DNA of 64,000 nucleotides from Helopsaltes ochotensis (GCA_013400155.1 VXBM01000132.1:62001-126000); one strand, 5' to 3'; numbered from the stretch's first letter, positions 13,664-26,330 are shown. A program made the numbers and translations. Notes: a model not told the origin generated them from the sequence alone.

Positions 13664-13773
13664 TTCTCTCCAACGTCCCCTTTGGTGGGAGCTGTGGTAA
13701 CTGTCTGCCCCTTCGCCCTACTACTGGAGTACTTGATGGACTCGTCTGGACAGACCCAGTTCGAGGATGTGAC
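13664..13773 (-). CDS. RIMS2: RIMS2 coding exon with RIM-BP SH3 ligand
   Basis: This 110-nt exon follows GGTATGTCTCATAG and ends at GAGAGAA|GTAAGT. It reads SHPRTGSVQTSPSSTPVV, then GRRGRQLPQLPPKGTLER, leaving one A. RQLPQLPPK fits the R-x-L-P-x-L-P class of ligand bound by the SH3 domains of RIM-binding proteins, which link RIM to presynaptic calcium channels. This exon changes the phase from 2 to 1, so the optional exons on either side form two separate phase groups. LPPKGTLER identifies RIM2; RIM1 differs after QLPQ. Confidence 0.97.
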
Positions 13774-14885
13774 CTATGAGACATACCAAAACAAACCACA
13801 GCCATTACATGAGAAATTAATTCTTAAATATCATCAAGAACTGATAACATGACTGAGTAGACTTTACATCATTTGGGACTCTTGCAGTCCCAGAGGGAAA
13901 CTATTATCTCTTTTCAGAAAACGACCTGAATTAAAAGAGAAATCTCTATATTAAAAGGAAGCCAAATTAAGGCTGAGGATGCTTCCATAAGCTGCTTCCA
14001 CATGATGCTTTCTCACACAGTCAAGCCAGAAAACATGTTATGTGCATATTCATGTGCATATGGATATAATAGCCATGTACACATAAATTTATTCACAAGT
14101 CAAATTCAATCATCTTTACTCAGCTTGTATTTTCTTAAATTACCTTTGAGCTGCAGTGAGATTACATGAATTTGTCTAAACAGAGTAATGAACTGAGGAA
14201 AGACAATGATATTTGACACAATTCTCACTGGAGATTTGATGATTCTAACTTTCAGAAAACAAAATAACGTATTCTGCAGTTCTAAAGTAAAGACAGGCTT
14301 TCCTGAACATGACCTAGACCATATGCTTTTATAGTATTATATTTGTTTAAGCTAAGAATAATGTATAGAAATCCTCAAAATATCAATCAGGGGAACTCAA
14401 ACAGGAACAGTACAGACTATGGCACAGTAAAATGTAGTCAGAGAAAATGGTGGTTAAAATGATAAGTAATAGACAAAGTTAGTACAGTGCATCTAAAGAA
14501 ACTTTTTTTTTAAAAAAAATAGTTTCATTTGATGTTATGATGGTTGTTCCATAAGCAATGTCTGATGAACACAAATAATTTCTCATTCTGTAAGAGAAGA
14601 ATATGATAGTTATGAAGTGCTTTATGTGGAAACCATCCAGGATTCCTGACAAATGAGAAATCATAAACAAACATAGTTAAATACTGTTAGCAAACAATTT
14701 GCAATGGTAGCCACACCATTATATCCAGAGTAGAATATAAATAGTGTGTTCACACTGGAAGGGTTAGTATCTATTGCTGCTAGTGATCAGCTAAAGATGA
14801 GGCGATACCAATTAGCTACTGGGAAAATAAAATGGTGAGCTGGTGGGGCTGAAGGGGTTTAGTCTGATTGATTTGTCTGTTTCAC
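13774..14885 (-). other. RIMS2: RIMS2 intron, 1.1 kb
   Basis: Short phase-2 intron between the NCEAADRQ and SHPRTGS exons. Ordinary AT-rich sequence; a TATTATTTTTTTTAAAAAAAA stretch near 14505 is the only simple feature. Confidence 0.9.
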
Positions 14886-15065
14886 CTCGGTAAGGCAGGT
14901 GAAGGAGGGGCAGATCTTCCAGTCATTAATGAAGGCATCGACCTGATGAGGTTTGAGTCAGGACGCTCTGTGGATCGGGAGCGGGAGTTGGTCCGCTCTA
15001 GCACAGGACGTTGCTCTGTTGATCTGGATCTTTGATATGGCTGTCTATCTGCTGCTTCACAATTC
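14886..15065 (-). CDS. RIMS2: RIMS2 coding exon (NCEAADRQPYQRSRS... SAPPSPALP)
   Basis: This 180-nt exon lies between CTAACATTACAG and ACCGAG|GTGAAA. It contains NCEAADRQPYQRSRSTEQ, a second RSRSTER repeat, RPDSNLIR and SMPSLMTGRSAPPSPALP. Human RIM2 has DCEAADRQPYHRSRSTEQR and SMPSLMTGRSAPPSPALSR here (from memory), so identity is unmistakable. It is a multiple of three, phase 2 to 2, and is often skippable in RIM transcripts. The RS-dipeptide repeats and S/T-P sites make it a likely phosphorylation and protein-binding region. The first residue is Asn where mammals have Asp. Confidence 0.97.
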
Positions 15066-16552
15066 CTGTAATGTTAGTCAAAAAGCAGCTCAGTTGAACT
15101 TTGACTTTTCTATTAAGCATAAAATATGCTGCATGATACTGGTTTGGAGCAAATCATTTTATGGTATACATTTATAGAGGGAATAAATTTTCTGAGATAA
15201 CTTCTTGATAGCATACAGTTTTTTTTACACGTATGATTTGACTTGCTCCATACTCTTGATAAATGGGCTGAAATGTTTCCAATGTCTCAGTAATGACTAT
15301 CCATGCAATAGTCTGTTTCCTGAAAAATTTTGGGTTAAAATATCGTTATTTTGTCAATTAATATATCAACCTGGGAATAAAAGAGTAGTTGGCATAATAT
15401 AAAGTCTTAATAAAGCTAAGAACTCATTAATAGTGCAGTTTAATTGTGCATTATTCCTCATATAAATAGATTTTTACATACTTTTTACAATTGCATTCTT
15501 GTTTGTAAGAAAGTCCACAATCTAGATGTTACAATTACCATGTAGCACTGTCAACTGTTATTAGACTTGGGGATAGATTGTGTTGTATATAGGGTGGGCT
15601 ATAGTGATAGATTCATATGTCATGCTCAGACTGTAATCAGGTGAAAATCTACATCATTAGTACTTACAGAGGTTCCAACAAGTACAAAAAAAATTTGATT
15701 TGTAATTAAAAAATTCTTTTAACCCACAGCCTATGGAACTGTACCAAAACAGTAGTGGAAAAATTTATTATTAGAGATGCAATGGGAAAAATTAGATTGA
15801 GTAAAAGAAAATTTCTTGATCAAGCAGTGCTATCTTCTACTATCTTAGGCAATTAATCAGGCCATTATTTCAGAAATTAATCAAGCCCCACCTTTTTCCC
15901 CAATGTATCTGGTCTGTTTACAAGGAGTGATATTTGCTAGCAATATCCTCAAATACATTAAATCAAGGCCATGTAAAAAGTAAAATCCATACCCTAATGT
16001 GGCTATTTATTAAAATCACACTCCTCCCAGCTCTCCTTGAGTAACTGAACAGATACAGAATACAAATGGAGAATGTGTACCCTTCAGGAGTTTTCCTTGA
16101 GCGAAGTCATGCATTTTACAATGAAGTCAGTTAATACAATGAGTGGCTTGATGGTGATTAAGTGTAACAAGAAGTCAAATTTTAATTAGTATCAAAAAGG
16201 AGAGAGACATACGACAGCCTTATTATGAAGACTTTAATGTTAGTAACAGCATTTTATTTCTAAAAGCACTGAAAAAGAGTACAGTGGCTGACTTTGCTGA
16301 ATGCATTTATAAAACATTCATTAAAAGCAATCTTTTCAGGCCTTCCATGAGGTCATAATTGGACTCCTACAGCGTACAAAGGACTTGCCACAGACAGATT
16401 CAGAATAATACCATACATCATGAACCTACATCTATAAGCTCCTAACAAGCAAACACACCACAGTGAGACACATGAATGGTAATTATAAGCTGAGGCACTA
16501 AAGACTGTAGGAAAAGTGCAATGAGCCTGGCACAAAACCACAACAAGATTAC

Positions 16553-16621
16553 CTCACTTCTTCTTCTATCAGTTCTGTTTCTGAATGGGAAGCTTCATCA
16601 GCAAAAACATCCACTGTCTCG
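16553..16621 (-). CDS. RIMS2: Probable 69-nt acidic RIMS2 cassette exon with tandem acceptor
   Basis: The donor is GAAGTGAG|GTAATC. Upstream stand TTGTGTTTCTCTATCTATCAAC, a pyrimidine tract with a good branch site, and then AAAAGAAG, which offers two acceptors 3 nt apart (exon starts 16624 or 16621). Both keep the frame, giving 72 or 69 nt. In phase 2 the peptide is strongly acidic: ET, then VDVFADEASHSETELIEEE and V. Twenty-two codons without a stop, and six Glu codons, suggest genuine coding sequence. It would be the last optional exon before NCEAADRQ. The AAG acceptors are weaker than CAG, in keeping with regulated use. Confidence 0.65.
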
Positions 16622-19014
16622 CTTCTTTTACATTGTTGATAGATAGAGAAACACAACCTTAGCTTTGATAGGAATGTTGTTTAGTTTAAGTAACTGTTTA
16701 AGAGAGGTTTTACTTTCATGAAAGGTGAGAAAAATGTCACCCATCAGCATGATGGCAAGAAAGGACCATAGAATACATTAATTGACTATGGGAATAAATT
16801 CCGAGAAAAAATATTCCTAAATTCAACAAAGTTACAAAAAAAAGAATAATATCCAGGTCTTGAAAAACCCACCTTTATCTTTTTTATCCCCATATTTAAG
16901 AATATTAATGAGCCTACAGAGACTTTTTTGGGTCTGTCAGCATTTCTCCTGTCAGTGAGTAGAGGACTGGTGGAGCACCCAGCAGCAGGGACTGGGCAAT
17001 ATGGTAAGGGTATCACTCCAGGCTCTATTTCTCTCTCCTTCCAACAGCCAGTAGGACACACAGAGCAACACGTGAGTGGCAACCACATGCTTCTCATAAA
17101 GACTTCATAAGAAGTTAAGGCTTCCATTTGTTACTCTTAAGGCCTCATTCTCTTCAGCTCTCTAAGTATAAAAAGTAGTTGTTAGGATATTAGGGGTCTG
17201 ACCTATTCCCCTGATTAGGAGGAGGGAGGCATTTTTACCATTGGTATCAATACTAATGGCTTAGTGGGCAGGTTTTGTGTTCTGCAGAACATCATGCAGC
17301 AACTGTAGCTAACCACTATGCTGACAGATAAAGGTCTCAAAAAGTTCATACTCAGTAGCTAATATACAGTTTGCTGCAATGTTCAGTGGGAATTTACTTC
17401 AAGTGGAAAAACAACCAGGAGTTCCCTGAAGAGAAGGAGAGGGTGGATTTTGGCAGTAAACATTTGAAGCTGGGGCCATGCTGTTTTGTAGACTGTAGGA
17501 TTTGAAGACTGAGTCCTGAGGTTAAACTGGTTTTCACCCTCAGGTTCCAGGCTGCAGGCTGCAATCCTCTCAATAACCACTACAGCAAATGAAGACTATT
17601 TCAAGGGGATAGTCGTCCACTTGAAAGCTTCACTTTGTGGTTTTTTATCATACACATATAAAGAGCAATTCAAAAAATAGTTTTACTCTCTGGTCTTCAT
17701 CCTCACTTATTCTTTTACCCTTTTAAGAGTAAACATAAGTACTAGATGATCCCATTCTTCAGCAACTGTCCCTTTTATAGGAAAACTATCATTCCAAAAC
17801 CCTGCTCATGCAGTAAAACTCCTTTCTTACCACTGTATATAATTATGCATGAATTTCAAAATCCAGCCATAATTATTAGAGAAAGTTAAATTAAAAATGG
17901 AAGTTTCTAACTTTTCAGATATCATTCTTAAAGACTTATGCTTACAAATCATCTAGATGAAACTTTCTTTTCTCATTACAAATGAATTACTGATTTTTAA
18001 AGTGGGAAATATGGTAGTCAGTTAAATATTCAACATCCATGTAATATTTTAATTTTCACTAGCACTGTTTATCTTTGCTAGCAGACTTTTCATTATGAAA
18101 ATACAGTTAATGAGAATACAATTAAGAAAATGCAAATAATGACCTCCTCCATCTAGTACTGCCTATTGTAGCATCCTTCTACTTTTGCTAGGGAAGACTA
18201 GCATGGTAGATGGTTAATGTCCTTGCCAAAGTCTGCAGGACTTACAAGCATAACTCTCACTTACTCTGAGGAAAAGGTACAGCAATGTTCGCTTCTAAAC
18301 CAAGCAAGCTGATTGCTATGAGACAGTTTGAGCTCTCTGTAAGTCACTACACAGAAAGCTGTGTGAGTATTCACAGTCCAACTTCTTTTTCCAAACCATC
18401 AAGTATTAGAACTAGAATCTAATATCATTTACGTACCACTGTAAACTATATTTGCTGTGGTATCTAACCAAAGGTGCTACCTAATTATATTTTATATATG
18501 ATTTATCTCCATTTATACATATATGGCAAATTTCAAATGTGAACTCTTTTCTCAATGCACTAAATAAGACTTCCTGATTTTTAATTCTTTATATTTGTTA
18601 CTTTCCTCAACATATAAAAAGATTTTTCAACAAATTATTATAGTCACTGACCTAAACTTATGGATAGAGAAAGCTTTATAAAATATAAACATTTTTCAAC
18701 AGTAAGCAATTCTAACAGCCTACATAACAAATAGAACTTTTTTCCCCAAAATGACTGAAAACAATTTATTTAAAAATCCATGTTAAATTCTTTTACTCTG
18801 TACAAATGCCAATCACCATTTTAGCACTAAATTTTTCTTGTAAACAAAAATCTGAAGAAATAAAAATGGAATTGTTGAAGGATTACAGTATACTACAATT
18901 CAGCTCCTAGGGCATCTTTTTCATCTAGAAACACTGAACAGAACAAGAAAAATACAACACCACACTTTCTAAGCATCCTAATTTCGAAGTCCAGCTAATA
19001 TACAATGGCAATAC

Positions 19015-19089
19015 CTGTCAGTGTCTGTGGATGGCTGCTGGATTTCAATCCTTGGACATGTTATTCTTCTACTAGCTATAGGAACTTTG
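19015..19089 (-). CDS. RIMS2: Probable 75-nt RIMS2 exon with PRIEIQ motif
   Basis: The donor is GACTGACAG|GTATTG. With the acceptor TGACTAAACAG (exon start 19089) the exon is 75 nt, phase 2 to 2, and reads KVPIA, then SRRITCPRIEIQQPSTDTD. A later GCTAG acceptor would give a 57-nt version in the same frame starting at 19071; a TATAG acceptor between them would bring in a stop. The paralogue RIMS1 has RRRPPSPRIQIQ followed by a short Ser/Asp segment in its longer linker (from memory). The shared RR-x3-PRIxIQ pattern is the best cross-check available for any of the new exons, and suggests the segment predates the RIM1/RIM2 split. Confidence 0.7.
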
Positions 19090-19272
19090 CTGTTTAGTCA
19101 CAGACACAAGATCCTCTGTTAGCATAACATAGATAAGCATGTCTACAAACAAATGAGATTTCTAGGACCAAAAAAACTTAAATTTGAATCATAAATATTG
19201 CAATGGAAAATGGGAAGGAGCAGTACACTGTCAAACCTCTAGAAGAACTGGCGACAGGATATCTCAGAAAAT

Positions 19273-19320
19273 AACTCATCTATACTCGTAAAAGAAAACT
19301 CATCTATACTCATAAAGGAA
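19273..19320. repeat. Tandem duplication, 24-bp unit
   Basis: AACTCATCTATACTC begins at 19273 and again at 19297, with flanking bases also repeated. Confidence 0.85.
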
Positions 19321-19439
19321 CAATATAAAATTATGTGCTGCTATAGTTTTTAAAAGACAGGAACTTAAAGCTTTTAGGTGCTCTGGTTTAAAAAAAAAGA
19401 TAAAGCAAGATATTTTGGTTTTTGTAATATTCAATAGTG

Positions 19440-19500
19440 TTTTTTATACATGTAATATACATGTATATAGATATACAGATATATACACACACATACATCC
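19440..19500. repeat. AT/AC-rich simple repeat
   Basis: Alternating TATA, ATACATGTAT and CACACATAC units; decayed microsatellite. Confidence 0.7.
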
Positions 19501-19924
19501 ATACACTGATATGATCTAGTCACATGCATATTTCCCTGTGGTGGTAACTACCAGTACATCTCCATGCCAGTGACAGGCATGATTAAACCGGAACACGTCA
19601 GAGTCTGAACTGTTCTACTGACTCAGCTAAGCAGACAAAGCAGGGAACTTTGCTATCATCCCAGGCACATTGTGCTCCACACTCCTGTGTTCTGATGCAG
19701 AGACAGGAATGCAACTGCTCACAGCTTGCTCAGGTATCTGGACATGGCAGTGCAGTCACTTTGGTGACTGTTGTCAACACAGATAACCATGCTAACACAT
19801 GGCAAGGTACAATTATAAAAAATGCTTAAGGAAAGCATATATATCTATACCTGTTGAGACTTACTGTCCAATATATCTGCCATTATTGATATATTTGCTG
19901 AGGAATAGCAAAGTCATGCCTCAC

Positions 19925-19982
19925 ATAGGGAGTTGGAGCAGACAATCTTTTATCCAACCCAAATGATTTTATGATTCTGTGG
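19925..19982 (+). mobile_element. Short CR1 LINE 3'-end fragment
   Basis: GGAGTTGGAGCAGACAATC, then CCAACCCAAATGATTTTATG and ATTCTGTGG, corresponds to the last bases of CR1 in sense orientation. Only about 55 bp are recognisable. Confidence 0.6.
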
Positions 19983-22468
19983 ATGCAGTTAGAGATTTAT
20001 ACTAGCTATTACAATCAAATATCAATAAAACCAATAAGTAATCTAAATCCTGGAACAATTAAGACTGAAATGATGTGTATTTCATACAATTTTTATCTGT
20101 AAAAAAGTTGTAGAGTGTTTTTATTGTTTCTGGTACCTTTTCACTTCTATAACGAGTTGCCTTATATAGTATCTTGTATTTTGCCAAATACTTCTAACTT
20201 TCAACATCTTTAACACAGACACTCAACTGACACATATAAAAGAATCACCCTGCAGGAATACACAGCTCTGTGTTCTTGACATGACTCACTGAAGATCATG
20301 ATAAAGCTGATTAGGAGTCAAAAGCTGGGAATTCAAAATTCTCAAAGATGAGAGCTGAAATCCTCTCTTCTCCTTCACTGCAGCTTAGTTTTATAACTGC
20401 ACTGATTCTCTCCAGATAATAATCTAAACTTCCATTAAAGTACTGGAAATATTCCAAAATAAAAAACTTTCAGCTTTATATTATAAATATATTCCAAAAT
20501 TTTTCCTGTTTTGGAACACAATATTTCACCCACTCCACTTGAATATTATACCATAATTTATGAGCAAAACCAGGAACATGCCTGGGTTTTAACTAACGTG
20601 TTCCATGAGTGAAGTAAAGTGGTATTTAAGATAATGCATAGAGAATCTTGAGAGGGAAGCAATGAAAAAGAATTTCCTAGTAGAGCTTGAATGTTCAGTA
20701 TAGTTTAGCAGAGCACCTGGACTATAGGCTAATCAATCAATGTAGTTGTAGGGTTAAAACTAAGCATGTACTTAAATATGCCTTTTTAAAAAGCAGTACT
20801 AAATGCAAAATATGAAAAGTACTTGGTTCTTGATAGATTTTGTGGGATTTTTTTCCTCAGATCTTAAATACAACTTTATTTCTATATGGCACATATGCAT
20901 AATTGGCTTAGTTTTTTCTCAGTGACATTTTTAAAAACCAATAATATGGGAGATGTTTAAATAGTAAATTACCACAACCAGAGTTGTAACTATGCAGTTA
21001 TTGTGTATACATACTGCAGCTACATGTTTATCTTCTTTTTAACTTATGGCAACAGACCTGTAATTCTAACCTCTTTGACATCAAGAGTTTTGCCTCTTGA
21101 TGAAACCAGGATTTCAATCAGACTATTTGAACTGGAGCAGGTATGTAAAACTGCATTATCTTTTAAGTTCTTAAATTATGAATGAGTAAAACAGCATTCC
21201 GTTTCTGTTAAAGACATTCTCCAAATCCATTGATCTGTACAGAACTGGATTAATTTCAGCAGTGTTTATTCTATTAAAGTGTTTTCTATGCCTTATGTTT
21301 TACTTAAAAGTCATAATGGTTCACAACAAATGATTTTATCTTTTTTTTTCTTTCACCAAACATTTTTGGAGTTAAATAGAGACAGAGAGTAGTAACAAAG
21401 AATTTTCTTTTTCATATTAAAAATCTATTTTTAGATATTTACTCCTGATATTTATCTATGTTAGCATCTATTTGGGACTAAAAGTAAGAAAAGATAAGTA
21501 GGCCAGGAATATTTCATTTGACTATCAATAGCAAAAGTTTTAGTTATACCAAGCATTTTCCAGACTTCTTTAAATGCTGTTCATTCTCAGTATGCTTGTG
21601 CAGTTTCCAGGATGAAGTAATAAGCACGGCCCTTGCTGTACTTAAAAATAAAGAGCCAATGAACAGTGGCACTGTGGTTCAAAAAAGCTAGAGAAGATAT
21701 ATGGTCTCAAGTCTCAGCAAAGGCACTAATGTTTAGCCCAAAGACCCTCACAAATCCCTCCTCTCTAAAGGAGAAGCCCATATTAAAACACTGATGGATT
21801 CATTCTGGGTTTTGTCAGATTTTTTTAAAGTTTCCATTAAACAGTCTTTTATGTTCTCTGTTCACACTGGCAAAGGAACAAAGTAAAAAAAAAAAAAATA
21901 GAATTCTTAAAATTCTTGCCAGAGCAGTAAGAAAATGAGGGGGAAGCAGTAAAGTCAACAAACTAAAAGCAAGGAAATTTGTTGTGCTTTCTTGATCAGA
22001 AGTCAGCTACAACTGGGAAGAACTAAAGATTGTAAGGCACACAGCACTTTGCATGGGTTATGCATCAATCACAAAGGAAGATAGGTTAGACAGATAGAAC
22101 TGGGATTATTTCTAAAAGTAAAAAAAGTATCAGGTCTCAAAGACGCCTTCCCCAACACTGCAAATGTAGGCAGGTATCACTAAAAAAGCCCCTTTTCATT
22201 AAAGCGGCCCTGAACAGTTGAGAGCATGTTTTAAAAATAGTTCCAACATAATTGATGTTCTTTTTCTATTTGTAACTGAATAAAACAGTTTAATCTTGGA
22301 AAAAAAGACTAGAACATAAGTGCCTTAGTTCTGAGTCAAGAAAGAAAGAAAGACATCAAGAAAAATACATTTATTGGGAATAAATTTGGTACAATTATAA
22401 ATGAACTCTTATTATAAAGATCCAAAATATATTTTAGTTTTATCTGTAACACTACACTCTTTACTTAC

Positions 22469-22531
22469 CCATATTTTTCAGCTGAACCATTGACTATATC
22501 ATCTGCCCATGAACTTGCACCATTGTACCAC
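22469..22531 (-). CDS. RIMS2: Candidate 63-nt RIMS2 cassette exon (WYNGASSWADD)
   Basis: The donor is strong (TATGG|GTAAGT). The acceptor is the less common AAAG, preceded by a TTTAAC branch-point-like site and CTTCTTTATTTT. The 63 nt are open only in the frame demanded by phase 2 in and out, and encode WYNGASSWADDIVNGSAE followed by KY. Trp, Asp and Ser in this pattern look like selected coding sequence. It lies between two other phase-matched candidates. Weak points are the AAG acceptor and the lack of any remembered homologue. Confidence 0.45.
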
Positions 22532-24957
22532 CTTTATAATGCAGTTAAAATAAAGAAGTGTTATTTAAAATTATGTATTAGTATTAGCACTCTAATTCAT
22601 GTGACATGACCACTTCTCAAAAAAATGGGGAGATTTCCAAATGTTTTCAAATAATTTTGTACATTTCCTATTTTCTTTCAGGTATGAAGAAAACCAACTT
22701 TTTCAAAACCAAACACCAAGAAAATTACAGGGCTTTTTTCCTTATACAATTATTATATTTTACCTCTAGTCTTTTCAGCAGTTAAGCCATAAATTTCAGT
22801 TCCATAAAGACTAATTGATCTTTTTGTACATGAATTTCTTCATGTTTTCAAGAGCTATTGATCTTGTGGAATAATAAAAAAGTAATCATGGAGACAAAAC
22901 ATTAACAAAAATAATATTATAAGCATTATAGTTTAAAATATTGCTTTTAACTTCAAATACATGACCTTTCCAGGTGTAATTTTTTTTTCTATTTGATAGG
23001 AGAGTTGGTTTCTCACAGGTATTTAAGAAGCAGAAGAAAATTCACTTCAATGATCTAACAATGAAAATTAATTATATTTTATAGTGGTATTCTTTTTCCA
23101 GGTACTGAATATGGGCTGCCCAAGCATTTGCAGCATCACTTCAGCAAACCAGTTGAAGACAACAAAAAACACATATAGAAGCATTTTATCTTAAAAAAAA
23201 CTATTGAGAAAATAAATAACAGGACAAAAAAAAAAAAAAGCCATTTTAAGAAATCAGAGTCAAACTGCCGATGTGCCACTACTCCAGTATATTAAAACTA
23301 GATACAAATCTTCCACCATTTGGTTAAGGAGTTTCAGCTGTATCTCTGGAGTTTTGTACTTGCAGGATCTTGCCAGGGTAAAGCCAGGGAATGCCTATGT
23401 TGCCTCTATTCAATAATTTCCACATGACAGTCAGTGAGACGACAGGGATTATCAGAAAATATAAAGAGACCAGTATATTATCAATTAGGACAAAAAAAAT
23501 CATTTATATGTACTTAAAATATTAGCCATAGACTAAAGAAAAAACGTTTTAATGGATTGAATACACCAATCCAAAAATTTTCATCAATCTATTTCTGGGA
23601 ATCACAGCAGTATTTTTTGCTTATCTGCATCTTCTCTAGATTCTCATGCTGCAGAATCTGAGGGTTTGCAGTATATTTACAAACTTAATAACCCACATCT
23701 CCTGGATATTATGTTGAGGAAAGACCATATGGGGTGCAATATATGCAAATATCAATCAACTGCCCTTGTTTCTTCTATGTCCAATTGGGAGTGGCAGCTT
23801 TTTTTTTTTTTTTTCATGGTTTATAGCCAGATCAATTTCTGGATGAAGGTCATTTCAGTTTAATCTAATTGAGTTTAAAATTAGATTTAGATTTAATCCC
23901 ATGTAAATTAGAATACTGCTGGAGAATGACAGGTACATCTTTACACTCTCCCTGATAATCCATATCCTCAAAACTGAAGCCAGTCTCTCCAGCTAACCAG
24001 TATATTAGGTAAGAGTTTTTGATAAAATTACTTTATTGCAAACACTGTAAATACATAAATATTGGTTTAAAATTGCAGTGCACTTTATTTTTTCCTAAAT
24101 ATGAATGTATTTATTCATAGTAATCGAAAACAAAATCTCTTGCTGTTAGTTAGGAAAAAAATCCCTGCTTTACCTGTTCCCATAGCATACACAAAAATCA
24201 GACATTGACTTAAAAATGGACAGAGAAGTATAAAACATCTAATTGTAAAGAGGGAGAGGAACACTGATTTGCTCCTTTCTTCAGATTTCCTTCACTTTTG
24301 GCCTAGCTCTTTAAACATGAAAGGCTGTTATCAAATAACTGTTTCCAGAGACACTCCAAAACTCTTCAGATTAACTGTCAGATTTTATGATATTATGCTC
24401 CCTGTGATACAAAATTTAGGAAGAACAATACTACTTTGGTTCCGAGCATGGCAAACACTCAAAACCAATTTGAAGGCATTTGTTTAGTCCTTTTTCAAGT
24501 CAATGTGAGCAAGTAACATGCTAAAAACTGAGTACCATCTTAGGGTACTCAGGTTATTGAAAGAATAAAATCGAGGACTCTAAATTGCCCTAGAATCACT
24601 TCTAGTGAGAGAAAAGGTTTGCCATTAGAATTATGGTGCTGTTAAGTGGAGAAAAAACCTTCAGTTGTACCTAAGCTCCCCTGTACCATTCAGTTTTCCT
24701 CCCACATCTAATGAATAAAAATTTTTTCAGGTTAAGAATTATGCTTCAAAAAATCCTAAGTCAAATTAATGGAGGGCTAAAAAGAAAATGAGGTACTTAA
24801 AACTATGGCGATTAGTTGTTCTGTATTAAGAGAAATATGGCATAAAGTGCACTGTAAATTTAAATATCATTAGTCTAGGCCAATTAGAATTTCAGACTAT
24901 GCTTCATAAAAATTTATTACTCAACTCTATCTATTTTTACTATATAAATTAAAATAC

Positions 24958-25023
24958 CTTTCAGGAGTATAGGCTGTGTCATCATAATATGAATTAGGCA
25001 CTCTTCTCTCCTGCCTAGTCCTC
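24958..25023 (-). CDS. RIMS2: Probable 66-nt RIMS2 cassette exon (Arg/Tyr-rich)
   Basis: The acceptor TTTATTCCATATTCAG and donor CTGAAAG|GTATTT flank 66 nt. In the phase-2 frame set by the neighbouring exons there is no stop, and the peptide contains RQERRVPNSYYDDTAYTPE. The other two frames are not compatible with the gene's phase. The composition, basic start then YYDD and TPE, fits a disordered RIM linker, and it follows naturally on the YYDLE end of the 28642 exon. The donor lacks G at +5, so inclusion is probably regulated. I do not recall this peptide from the human protein. Confidence 0.6.
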
Positions 25024-26288
25024 CTGAATATGGAATAAATAGCACAGATATTTCAGACAGTTTAGAGGGTGCTTTTTTCATTATGTATTCCCTTACTGTA
25101 TTATTAAGATGTGAGAAGATAGGGCACATTTATTTTCAATTTAGCCTTATAATCTGGACATAAATTTTCTAATATATATATATATAAAACTTTAAACTTC
25201 TGCTTTCAAATTCTATTCAGAAATAATAAACATTATTAATTTATTAAGAACACTTGATCGATGCACACACATTTCATAGAAGAAAAAAGTTGCACTGACA
25301 GAAAATTCATAATTGAACAGCTGAGAATGTTCACCGAAAGTAGGAGTTGGATGTTAGAAAATGTCTGATGGGTAAAACAAGATCAGGTAAGAAAATGGAA
25401 GCAAAATCTAATTACCTTAAATGAAACAACAGAAATTCAGCCTGAAAGAAACCTCACATCCTGTACAAAATATACACAAACCAGGTTTTATGGACTTACA
25501 AACACTAACCTTAAAGGCTAAGTGGAAAAAATAAATTGCACATAGGTGATCTTGCTGATTAAGCTGAGCTCTGAGGTAGTTAAGTTGAGAAAGAATTTCA
25601 TACAGTGATGTTTTCAGTATCATTTTATTTGGAATGAACTGCTAACAGTTTTTAAACACAAGGACAAGGTTAAGAATAAGAACCTTGAGAACATTATTTT
25701 GTCATTGAGATCATGTGTGTGTCACACGATTTAAAATGTGTTATTCTCAAAATAGGAATTAGCCCATATAACTGTAGGATTCTGAATGGGGGATATAAAT
25801 AAAAGTGTAAGCAAAGCTCAACATGTCCAGCCATGATGTGTTGTGCACATTCAGCGTGAGTGGCTGCAGCAGGGTGAACTGATACCAGCTGGTGCTACTG
25901 TGCTGACTCTAACATTGGAGAGTCAAGGGAACTTGGGGTGTGGTACTGAGCAGCAGGATGCTCCTGAGAACACCCCAGGTCCTACGGGCCCTGAAGTCAC
26001 TGAAGATACACGGGTGCTTATTGTCGTTCTTAGGCATATGCTGGAGTCAGTATCTTGTCAATGCAGCTGTTCCTTTTGGGAGGGAAACTGTTGGACTTCT
26101 TCAAAAGGGGGGAGCTATCAGAAAAACAAAGTTATGAACTCCATAACCTAAGAATGACCTCAGAAATTAAGGTTTTTTGATAATGTAAATGTGCCCTAGA
26201 ACTAATGAACTGAAGTCTATCATATCAGACAAACAGTAACTAACACAAACTTAAGAGAAAAGATGAAAGAGAGCCAAGTAGTTATTCT

Positions 26289-26330
26289 GTGGGATAAAAA
26301 AAAAAAAAAAAAAGAAAAAAAGAAAAAAAA
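26289..26330. repeat. A-rich tract
   Basis: A run of A broken by two or three G bases; simple repeat. Confidence 0.85.

Noticed and set aside
16875..16956. Good acceptor (TCACTGACAG) with open frame RNADRPKKVSVGS
   Set aside because: All possible donors leave in phase 0 or 1; incompatible with flanking exons.
22765..22817. Segment reading SLYGTEIYGLTAEKTR with a GTAAAA donor
   Set aside because: Leaves in phase 1 where phase 2 is required.
25830..26151. Less AT-rich island with two overlapping plus-strand frames
   Set aside because: No recognisable repeat, exon or domain on either strand.
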